NCBI RefSeq assembly: GCF_020509005.1
Contig: NC_063014.1
Span: 434,001-498,000, forward strand
Direction of reading: 5' to 3'
Source of the DNA: Fulvia fulva
Taxonomy: Eukaryota; Ascomycota; Dothideomycetes; Mycosphaerellales; Mycosphaerellaceae
DNA length: 64,000 nt
Part shown: positions 1 to 9,409 of the stretch, piece after piece
Layout of the letters: each line of letters opens with the position of its first letter
How positions within the stretch are numbered: position 1 is the first letter of the stretch
The notes under the pieces: model-generated
Databases searched by the model: none
What the model saw: the letters and a program-made list of their open reading frames with translations, nothing else
What the model was told of the DNA's origin: nothing
Position numbers and translations under genes: made by a program

Positions 1-130
1 ACGAATTATAGAGAGAAGACCTAAAAGACTTGCCCTTATATCTATTGATATATATAGCCTACTACTAATCTCAAGACTAGGATTGAAATACTAGCTTAAG
101 ATTATTAATAACTTCTCTAGGAAGAAGTAG
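1..130. other. AT-rich, RIP-like edge
   Basis: The first 120 bases have about 30% G+C by my count, rich in TA steps and almost without CpG, and the composition changes abruptly near position 125 to the G+C-rich, CpG-containing sequence that fills the rest of the window. This looks like the margin of an AT-rich block such as a repeat mutated by RIP. No coding sequence or element end can be recognised in this short stretch. Confidence 0.5.
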
Positions 131-673
131 ACCTTTGAGGCGGAAAGGCCACGCTCCATGGGCGTGGCGACCCTCGATTGGGCATACAATGTACGCCGTG
201 TCCAGCTCGACGAGGTCCTTTTAGACTGACTCGGACTTCTTGACGCTCAAACTGAGCGCCTATGTTTCCCTAAACAAGACGGACTTAACCAGACATCACA
301 CACCACGTGGCAGATGCGACACCCAGCTTTTGGTCCTCTTTGGGCAGCCACGCCCGAGAGCTATTCGTTCGCTTTTGACCGGTCATGCGAACAGTAAGCT
401 GCTGCCACACTCCTGCTGTATGCCCCGCTTTGTGTACCCATTCGCTTACCGGTATGGACATGGGGGTGGCGGTGCGGTAGGAAACGCGACGATCCATACG
501 ACCACAAGATCTCAGTGAGTCTAAGTATATGACAATCAGAAGGCTTGTCTACTTCCGGGTGTTTTGTGGCGGCCCAGGCCAGGATCGATTGATGACCGTG
601 GTCTTCGGCACAGAAGGCGCATTGGATTCACACCACCGAAGCAGCATCAACGTGGCTTTAGCAGTCTACCACC
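131..673. other. Upstream region of the first DUF6594 gene
   Basis: No convincing gene. The two open frames here start at non-ATG codons and have no recognisable content. The stretch probably holds the promoter and 5' UTR of the gene starting at 674. Confidence 0.5.
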
Positions 674-1872
674 ATGGCATCGGCAGCACACAGTCAAGGC
701 TCCACGCCGCAGGCAGGAGCTTCATTAGCGCTTCAGTCGATCACTAACGCACACACTACAACGGCACAGGCGCCTGGAGGGTCACAGAAGAGTGTGACGA
801 GCGTAAACTCTACACCTCCAATGGACAAGAAGGGCTATCCTGAGTTGTCGAGATTTATGGCACTGGACGATGGAATGTTGCAGTTCAAGCGATTTGCGGC
901 GCTGAATGCCCATAGCCTGTTGATGCAGCAAGCAGAGCTTCTAGTCCTCGAGCAGAATCTCGGAGCCCGCGGCACGGCGGACAGACAATATGGTCATCAC
1001 ACTGAGGTTGAGAAGCTCATGGAACCCATCGCCGCAGCCTCGAATGTCAGCTCAACCCCGAATGTCAACGCAACCTCGAATGTCAAAACATACAATCAGC
1101 AGTGGGAGCTTGTCCTAGAGATCAGATCGCGCTTGAAAGACTATAGTAAGTCGTGCACCAAGCATAAGCGGAGACTGTGCTAAAAACTTCTAGATGAGGC
1201 ACTCTTGCGCCAAAGTGAGTTGTGCAAACTCCCGCAGCCCCGGAGGTACGACATGGAACAGCTTCGAGAGTGGCTAGCCCGGAAGAAAGGCGGCGACAAC
1301 TTTCTCGTTAGCGTTGAAGAGCTGCCCTGGCTTGCGGATGAGTCGAAAGACCTCCTAGCAGTCACCAGGGAGCCATTTGATGCTTTCACAGGCTGGGTTG
1401 CAGAGTCAGTTATTCCATGGCTCACGAAAGGACGTCAGAAGGTGCCTTTGATCAAGAAGGTAGCTCTCGCATACTTGAGATTCCTCAGCATGAAGGCTGA
1501 TCTTCCTACAGTCCCCCATAGTCGGACAAGAAGAACTTGGACTCCTCGACCATCCCGATCGAAAATACCGAAGAGCTTCGCGAGTGGTCGTCGTCTTCTT
1601 CTCGGCCCTCACGCCTTCATTGGCCATCCTCATTCTGTATTACATTCGAAATATGCTTGCTAGAATTTTGACAGCTATGGGGCTCTCCATTGTATTCGCT
1701 GCCAGTCTGGCATCATCAACCGAAGTGAGACCAGCAGATGTCTTTGGAGCGACCGCGGCGTGAGTTATCAGTGTGACCACTATGTCCAAAGGAGCATGCT
1801 GATGTTGATAAATCTAGATTCGCGGCAGTGCAAGTGGTGTTCATTGGGAGCAATAACATCACTAATACTTGA
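674..1872 (+). CDS. DUF6594-type membrane protein, copy 1
   Basis: A four-exon gene: 674-1145, 1194-1459, 1512-1759 and 1818-1872, giving 346 residues. The introns are 48, 52 and 58 nt with GTAAGT, GTAGCT and GTGAGT donors. The start has a good context (ACCATGG). A Ser/Thr-rich N-terminus is followed by the family opening GYPELSRFM near residue 54, a helical region with QQAELL, then WLARKKGGDNFL. Three hydrophobic segments fill residues 271-340. This order is that of the fungal DUF6594 family, whose biochemical role is unknown. It is probably anchored in a membrane by the C-terminal helices, with the N-terminal two thirds exposed. It converges on a retropepsin-like gene at 2020-3500, and the same two-gene arrangement recurs at 4776-7105. 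Family assignment is from recalled features. The splice model is well supported by the second copy. Confidence 0.85.
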
Positions 1873-2019
1873 ACGTACTCAATGATGATATGAAAGTAGA
1901 CATGATCACGAACACTGTACTTCGTTAGACGCATGCATTTGTTCAGGAATATCCATACTGAAGAAACATCAGTACCTCGCGCCGATGTGAAATTCTGCAA
2001 GGGAAGGATGCTCTGTCAC

Positions 2020-3500
2020 TCAAGGGTTTCGTGAGCTTCGATATGCCGCAGGAGAGCCACTACTGCTCGAAGCTGGCTGACCGCCATAACTGCGCACTTT
2101 GCGGTCGAAGCGTTCCTTTCGCAACCTCTCATTCTCAGCTTCTGTCCGCGCAAACTCCTCTCGTTGTCTCCGTTTCTCTTCTATCTGGCAATTAGTGATA
2201 TTCCTGTGCAAGACCATCAGTGCAAGATGCTCACCTCGTTTGAGAGACGGAAACTGTAGAGGACAGTACTCCACTGGCATTGACGAAGGACCTCGACGCA
2301 TCACTTGTGACTGCAATGGGTTGCTGACCTGAACCACAAGGCCTCTATCATGGCACGTACGATTACCGATAATCACAGCATTAGGGCTGTTAGGCAAGAC
2401 ATAAAACCAGTCCTGAAAAGCTTCGCCACCGGCTTCGTACCACTTCAGGTAAAGGCCATTCGTGACCTCAGAATTGCGACCATCTCCAAGCGTGATGGCA
2501 CAAGGTCTGGGAGAAGTATGCTCATTAGTCATGCCCATGCGTGTCAGGGTCGTCGGCGATATTGTATTAATGTCGGCCCGAGTATCCAGCTTAGCAAGGA
2601 GTGGAATCAATCGCCCCTTGGGATGTCCCATGGCAATATGAGCTGTGTAAAGTGCGGGTCCGTTAGAATGTTCGATTGCCTCCGGATTCGTGTTATTAGC
2701 TTGTGAAATGCGTCTTCTCATAGTGTTCAAAATCACGCCTTCGTCTTCGTCCTGGTGTTCATGGCCTCGAGTAGCTTCTGGACAACTGTTGTACCACAGC
2801 TCCAATCGGGCGAAAGCAAGGTTTTTAGTCCAATTCAGATCCTGTTGTAGCAAAGGCGCCACCTTGGACTGGATGTCTTGACAACGGCGTCCTTTCGCCA
2901 CTAGGATTTCTACATAGGACAGGCCAGTGAGATCGACTTGTCGCTGAATCAAGTCTCCACGGATGTTAGGCCTGATTTCAGGGCGGCTGGTATTGGCCTG
3001 ATTCGTTGATGCATACTGCGTACTGCGAGTGAGAGCGCCAGCTAGTGCGGAAAATCGTCAGCGGGTTGTATCCCGTCATTTCACATATGCCATTTGTCGT
3101 AGCCGTACACACCGTTGCCATCGTCAACGGCTTCATCACCGCTATCATCCTCTGCGTTGTGCTCTTCTGCGTCACTGTCCTCGGACGATGCGCCGCCGCG
3201 TACGTCGGTGGTGTAGTCTTGATGCTGACCGGAATGGCGCAACGATGAAGCAGTAGCATTAGTCTGTTGTGGCCTTGAGCTGCGCGGTTCTTGAGCATAT
3301 GCGTCAGACCCCGACCCCTGACCTGAGGAGTAAGCAGCGGTAGTGCGCAAACATTGTTCTCGAGTCATGTGGGACGGTCGAGGCATGGTTCGACCATCCC
3401 GCAGCATGATTGTATCGTCTGAAGGGTTATATCGCCACATCGTACCAGTCGACTCGTTGCGGACCCAGCCATCGCGACCGTATGATATGCTCTGCGACAT
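2020..3500 (-). CDS. Retropepsin-like protein, copy 1 (DTG changed to DTR)
   Basis: Two exons, 3500-3085 and 3022-2020, separated by a 62-nt intron (GTGAAA donor, CTGAC branch, TCGCAG acceptor), giving 472 residues. The N-terminal third is polar, with an acidic stretch near residues 110-130. The middle contains a retropepsin-like core: a hydrophobic strand, then LDTRADINTIS with the putative catalytic Asp at residue 285, and later VIIGNRTC, corresponding to the usual ILG strand. The C-terminus is a charged helix ending in a Ser/Pro-rich tail. Retropepsins work as homodimers with a DTG/DSG triad. Here the Gly is Arg (CGG at 2578-2580), which would probably impair catalysis. No reverse transcriptase, RNase H or integrase lies nearby, so this is a stand-alone gene and not an intact retroelement. 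It converges on the DUF6594 gene at 674-1872. Confidence 0.7.
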
Positions 3501-4775
3501 CCTTGGAGAGCAGAAATGTAAGAAAGCTCGAGAGCGACAGTGCTTCTTTTGCGTCTGCTCGATCTACTTCGAGCTGGAGCCGCAAGCACGTACCTGAGCA
3601 ACAAGTGTGGCTGAAGTGGTTGCCTTCATGCATGAACATTTGACAGCTCATTAGCTGATGACTGCTTGCAGCTCGGCTGCAGCTATAACGTGGGATGCCA
3701 AATGGCATGCTCGATTACATGCACAAAGGACATGTGACAGAGATTGGATCGAATGAATTACTCTGGACGATTCGACTGCCTATGTATTGGCTCTATGAAA
3801 AGCACGCCGCCAAACACGTGGAAAGCTTGGCACAGAGTTCCCGGTCATTAGGCGATGCTAGCCTTGCCAATCAGATACTCAAAAAAACACAGTGAATATC
3901 GGAGCGATCGATCCGCAGTACTGCGCTGATCTAGATCTCATCAAGTCCGACTGTTCTGACCGAAACTATGCCACGTAGAGACCTCACGACGGAGTGTGGT
4001 CAATCTTAGACACATCGCACTAGCAACAAAGGGCTCGGTCCGCTTCGTGCCCGACATGTTCCCGCCCACAATGTTGCACATGGATCGCAGAGCTTCGCTG
4101 TAAGAAATGGTCAATCAGAAACATAACCTACTTTGGAAGTCCAGCATGAACAGATCTGCACCGCTGCTAAACTCTGCTACCCGCACTCAAGCCTCGAGAC
4201 ATGGCATGTGATGCCAACCTGAGCCACTTATACATAGGAGAAACACTGGGCCGTACCTACCAAGCCTTTTCGTCTACCACATAGCAAGTGCCTTCCCAAG
4301 AATACGGCCACTGCTGGGCAGCTATCGTCAGAACGCGTCCGTTTCCGCTTGCCTTATCATATGAGAAGTCTCCGTGAAGTCAGCTCCTGCCACCACGCTA
4401 CATAGTACCCCGCCGTGTGTAACATAGCGACTCACTTGAATGCGAACAACTGCTTTGCTGTTGGCCTTCAGCATATTGGGCAGCACCATGAATCACGAGC
4501 GATTGTACGGAGTGGATGGAATCTGGTCCTCGAACGGCTTCTTTGCCGTCGCTGCCAAGACGGCTCAGCATCATCGGGCACATCAACCGTACACATGTCT
4601 TTGCTCCTGTGGTCTCGCTTGAGCCGGGCGTGATATGCACATATCAGGCCGAACCGCTCTACATCATGAGAGAAGGCTGCGCCTCGACGCTGGGCTGACG
4701 AGCAGCTCATAACTATGTCGGACGCCTACTACTGCTCCGAAGACGACGAACGTCGCGTTGGAGTACAAGTGCACG
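3501..4775. other. Intergenic region between the duplicated units
   Basis: No supported gene. Several short open frames occur on both strands, but none has a recognisable domain, a good start context or splice partners. An ATG at 4714 opens a frame different from that of the DUF6594 gene downstream. Confidence 0.5.
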
Positions 4776-5771
4776 ATGCAGCGACCACGAGGCTATCGCG
4801 CACTGGCGGCGTTGATGGGATCGTATGCTGATATTGCGCAGCTTAGACGGGTTTCGAAGTTTAACAGCCACAGCCTACTCATTCAGCAAGCAGAGTTGCT
4901 CCACCTGGAGCGCAAGTTTCAGAGTTATGCGATTGTCGACCGGAATCGCGGCTTGGACTATGATACCGATATCGGCAATCTCATTCTCGCTGGTAGAAGG
5001 GGCGTGATGGGTGAGCAATGAACCATGGCGCTGGAGATACGAGATAAGCTTGAAGATTACAGTCTGGTCACTCCACGACTCTGGTATTGCTTTCGCTGAC
5101 CTGTGATCAGACACTGCTCTCATGACCCAAATCAAGCTACACCAGGTATCGGGACCAAGGCAGCATAGCATCAACCTCTTGCAGGACTGGCTAGCCCGCA
5201 AAAAAGGAGGCAACAACTTCCTTTCCGGCGTTGAGAATACACCTTGGCGTGAAGAAGAGCAGAGAGACTTGGTGTCGTTCTCGAATAGCACTTTCGATGT
5301 GCTTACCAGCTTGGTCGCAGAGAAAGTGGTTCCAGGCCTGGTCGCTTGTGGCCTTCTGACAAAGGTTAGCATGAGTTGATGTTTATGGTGCATATACCAT
5401 GAATGCGTACTAAGCTCGCCTAGAATCCTATGCCTGGCCAGGAGGAGCTCGGCCTTCGTGAGTGGTCGGCGACATCGTATCATCGAGCGTCTCGAGCTTT
5501 CGTGGTAATAATAGCCACTCTGATGCCTTCTATGGCCACTCTAGTGCTGTATTTTGTACCAAGTATGATCGCTCGCATTCTCACAGCGATGCTACTTTCA
5601 TCTGTCTTCTCTGCCTCGATGGCGCTATCGACCAAGGCGAAGCACGCCGAGATCTTCTCGGTAACAGCAGCGTAGGTCAATCACTGATGTTGCGGCGACT
5701 TGTCTCTCTAATACATCGGCAGATTTGCAGCGGTACAAGTGGTCTTCATCGGAAGCACCAGCCTGAGCTAA
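4776..5771 (+). CDS. DUF6594-type membrane protein, copy 2 (altered splicing or decaying)
   Basis: A paralogue of the gene at 674 with the same four-exon plan and the same intron phases (1, 0, 2). Exon 3 is 248 nt in both copies, and both end in FAAVQVVFIGS. If the first intron sits where it does in copy 1 (5062-5110), exon 1 contains a stop, TGA at 5019-5021, exactly where copy 1 has a Trp codon, and the donor is a poor GTCTGG. A stronger donor, GTGAGC at 5011, would make a 100-nt intron (5011-5110) that removes the stop and keeps the frame, giving 261 residues without about 17 residues of one helix. The exons would be 4776-5010, 5111-5364, 5424-5671 and 5723-5771. The first in-frame ATG is 4776. 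It is either functional with a captured intron or an early pseudogene. Confidence 0.65.
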
Positions 5772-6135
5772 CATCAGGCATGGAAAGCCGTTATGGTCCT
5801 AGTCATGTACCCATGGAGCTTCGACAAGACAGCGAAGGCACAGATAGACGATGAACATTACGCACATGATACAATTGACGTTGTACAGAACACTATCTGT
5901 CACAGAGGACTGTCTCATCTTGCTCGTGTGAGCTAAAGTCTAGAACGCAACCAGGAGCCGCCGCCGGTAGATTATGCCCAATGCCTCGCGGCATAGCCTC
6001 TTCCAGATGGCCCAGACCCGCGCAGTACGGACCTCCTATCATCATTTCGTTGCATACGTGGCCGTGTCGCATTATGTCTTCGAATTCGGAATCGTAATTA
6101 TATTGCATGTCCCCCTCGTTACTTGAGCGGTGCCA
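5772..6135. other. Short convergent intergenic region
   Basis: It lies between the 3' ends of the second DUF6594 gene and the second retropepsin-like gene. No gene or element was recognised. It probably holds both 3' UTRs. Confidence 0.5.
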
Positions 6136-7105
6136 TCACCGCGACGACGGCGTGCCACTACCGGCCGCGGTTGCGTTGGCGGCGGCCATAGCTTCAGCCT
6201 CACGCTTGGCAATGAGCTCTTGCATATCCGCCTCTTGCTCTGCTCGCGTCTTGTCTCTGTTCTTTCGATTCGACTCTTGCTTGGCTTGCTTTTGTGCACC
6301 AACAACCCCTACGTTGGATGTCAGCTAACCCGTGCGCAGGATCCTGGAAGGCTACTAACCCCTGGTCTGCTTTCCAAGCGACATCATCCTCAACGCTACA
6401 TTGTTCCCTGCCTCGGGGCACCTGCAACCAAACAATCCGATCTGGCAGATAGTGTCTCGTCCCAGGACGATGGGATAGTCCAGACCAGCGAAGAGATAAG
6501 ACCAGCGGCCATAGGTCTCGAAGTCGTTCTGGATGCGGAACTGGAGCCAGACAACGCCATCGACCATGACTGTATGTTGGTTCGCAGGAAGGACCGATTG
6601 CCGCACTGGTTGCACGAATCGTTGCATCTCCAGCTGATGAACCAAGCTGGGCACAATGAAGTCGTGGGTAGAGCCGGTGTCAGGAAGGCAGGTCATAATT
6701 TGGTGCTGGCCCTGAGGCGAGGCTACCATGATCTCTCGTGGTCCCAATCGGCATGGGGATGTCTGTATATGCGACCAGGACCCAAAGCTCGGTACAAGCT
6801 GAGTCGTCGATTGCTGGAGTGCTACTGTAGGTGACACTGAATCAGGGTGACAGTGCATATCTGGTTGGCGACTGATCTCTTGCATGCGAGCAATCGCTCC
6901 GCGCGGTATTTGGCTCCAGTACGACCATGCGCGGTCGGTGCGATCCTACATCGGACCTGTTAGTCTCTCTAAACCTCTACACTGGTCAATACAGTCCGAT
7001 ACTTACCGTGAGGTGGTTGGCTTCGTTGCGCTTCCAGTCGCGAACGGATAGCGAAGGTAGACTCTTGGAAGGTGATGGTGCAATTTGAGCTGTTCGGTGT
7101 GGTGA
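6136..7105 (-). CDS. Retropepsin-like protein, copy 2 (DTGS intact; 5' end unresolved)
   Basis: Three exons can be read from the 3' side. The last is 6308-6136, the middle is 6945-6360, and an upstream exon ends at 7007, reaching about 7105 before an in-frame stop. The introns are 6309-6359 (51 nt, GTTAGT donor) and 6946-7006 (61 nt, GTAAGT donor). The frame joins cleanly across both. The core has PDTGSTHDF (DTG codons at 6673-6681) and a later YPIVLGRDT strand, the two hallmarks of a retropepsin fold. After the core comes a charged, Gln/Glu/Lys-rich helix and a short Gly/Ser tail, matching the tail of copy 1. The catalytic triad looks intact here, unlike copy 1. The first exon or exons were not identified. 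There are no retroelement genes beside it. It converges on the second DUF6594 gene. Confidence 0.6.
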
Positions 7106-9409
7106 GGTAAGTCCAGGATGGACATCTGTCTACCAAGACGAACAAGCATACTGGGACTGCAAGCTGGGCTGTCTTCTACTTGTCGTCGCGCGGAAAGCTC
7201 TCAAGCAGGCACACGCAGAGCGGCAGGAGGCGTTCGCGGTGCGGGTGCAGCCTCCCATTCTTCTGTTCGATCTTCGACCGTGGTAGTCCGCTTACCTACG
7301 ATACGGGGAATCAGGTAGTGCCTCAAATTGGATGCTTGGGTAGCCAACTCATACCGTCGAGCGGGAGTCGAACGGTTCTTACCTCGTTTGAGCAACGAAG
7401 GCCTCATCCATGCTGTCGAACAGTATCTGAAGCCAGGCCTTTCTCAAGTTCTACGGCCGGATTACCAACGGGCCGTTAGCGGCAGTTTGGTGACACGAGT
7501 GCGGGCGGCTTGCAGCAACATGCTAAGTATAGTCTGGCGAGCTCTAGAAAGCACGTCGCGGTGTCGAAAGTCATGTAACGACAGAGAACAGTCTCTGCGA
7601 AGCTGCACACTGGTCTCATGCAGATGCCGCGAGCTTGGCATGGGCGAGTGACAATTTCATCCGCCTTTGGAGATATGCACCTTGCGCCGCGACTGGACTG
7701 GGTCGCATGGGGTGTAGAGAGAGAGCTGCTGCTCCCATCCTCGCACACGGCCATGTTGCCGGCGCGGCAAATAACCACCGATGAGATCGGTCACAAACAT
7801 GTGCCGGGAAGGTGAAAACAGTTCGAGATGATGGTATGGCAACGGGGAGAAGTGTCCAGTGGCCAGGCTGTTGGCGCCTTTGTGTTTTGTGACAGTCAGT
7901 CCTAGTCGCACGACGAAGTGCGCGCAAGCTGATATACATGTATAATGGCAACAGCGAAAACGAACAGCCCCGCCACATTCCTTGAGCTTGACGCGAAAAC
8001 GAGGGATGAGCAGCGACCGGTAGAGCTGGGTGCCCGGTATTCTTATGATCCGAACAGTATCGGCATCATGTGAACTGGCCATGGACCGTCGCCGAAGGGA
8101 CTGCATCACGCGCCAGGTAGGAAATGCTGCGTAACTTGACAACTTGGTATGATGATGAGATCCCAGCGCCTGGGCCCTGCGAGATTCGGCAGTATCACTA
8201 GGTATGGTCTCTTTGCGTAGGGATTGCGGGAAGTACTTTGCCCTGACAGACGTCGTCCGACGTGTTGGCTGCCACCACGACTATGGAAGGCCATGGCACC
8301 GGTGCCTGCAGTCGTTCGCAGATGTGTCTAATCTCGGGGAATCTCGGGAGGCTGAGGTGCATATGCACCGGTGAGCTGCTTGTGCACCCCATGTCAGAGG
8401 CGCGTCGTCAGCACCGTTCCTGTGACTCACATGCCCCTCGTGTGTTGTCTGGAGTGGAGAGGGTAGTCACCACAAGACGGTATCTCCAGACCTCACGCGA
8501 ATGCTAGTCATCATTCGATGAGACGCCTGAAGCTTGCTTTCCTCTCCTGGGTTGCCGGTTGTTGATGTTTCAAGATTAGGAAGGCTAGCGAACAAGGGTC
8601 GCAATGCAGGCAGAGATGCTGCCACAATTCCAACACATAGCTCGATCATGTTCCAGACATCGAAGTCGTTACGCACTCGGCGTAACATGTTGCTTCAGAT
8701 GACATCGTAAGGCTTTGGCGTCGAGAGGGGGGTGGCTTTTCCTTGATCAACCGTGGCACCGGCCTGTCGCTTCCTCAGACGCTCGCATTTTCGAAGAGTA
8801 GCGAGCGACAGCGAGGCGTCGGTGAAGGAGACACCCGAGCGTCTTCTGTGATCGTTACGACAGAGATACTGCCACACAGCGTTTGCTTGTAGGGGGTCGA
8901 AGCATCCTGCACGGGTTACCTATCACTATTGCTTCTGAAGCGCGGCGGCCACCTCTTCTGTCAGGAGCCTTCAGTGGCAGATAGGCATCGACGTTAATGC
9001 ACAGGTGCTGGTAAGCAAAATAGATTCGCGTAGTAAGCAGCAGACTAGGAAGCAGCAAACGACGGCCGCCTCTTCAGCACCCCGGCCAGTCTCTACGCGG
9101 CGTCGAAAAGGCCCATGACAATCAAGTCTTGCCACGAGCTCTCCGCCCAGGGTAGCAGCTGAACAGCCAAATACGCTGCTCACAGGGCCAGAGTCCAGTG
9201 GCATCAAGAGGAAGTGCAAGCAGAAACATCGCCGCCTCAATTTCGCATGGACCAGTATTCGAGATCCCTTCTCCCTGGCCGGCGCAGCGGCACAGTTCAC
9301 CACCTAACACCCTGTCAACGACAGAAGGAGAGTCCAGTGGAGGGACCTGGGAAGATAGTTCTGCATTACGACGACCTGTAACGATACAAGCCTCTTGCTA
9401 TGATGCCCA
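7106..9409. other. Gene-poor 2.3-kb region
   Basis: No gene could be supported. The open frames on both strands (up to about 160 codons) lack recognisable domains and mostly begin at non-ATG codons. A T-loop-like string on the - strand near 7365 does not fold into a tRNA. The proximal part probably includes missing 5' exons of the retropepsin-like gene ending at 6136 and, at the other end, the 3' UTR of NOP14. Confidence 0.45.

Noticed and set aside
2020..7105. Intact LTR retrotransposon around the retropepsin-like genes
   Set aside because: No LTRs, reverse transcriptase, RNase H or integrase sequence was seen, and the genes contain introns.
7320..7400. T-loop-like string suggesting a tRNA on the - strand
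   Set aside because: The flanking bases do not pair into a T stem, and no A box or acceptor stem could be placed.
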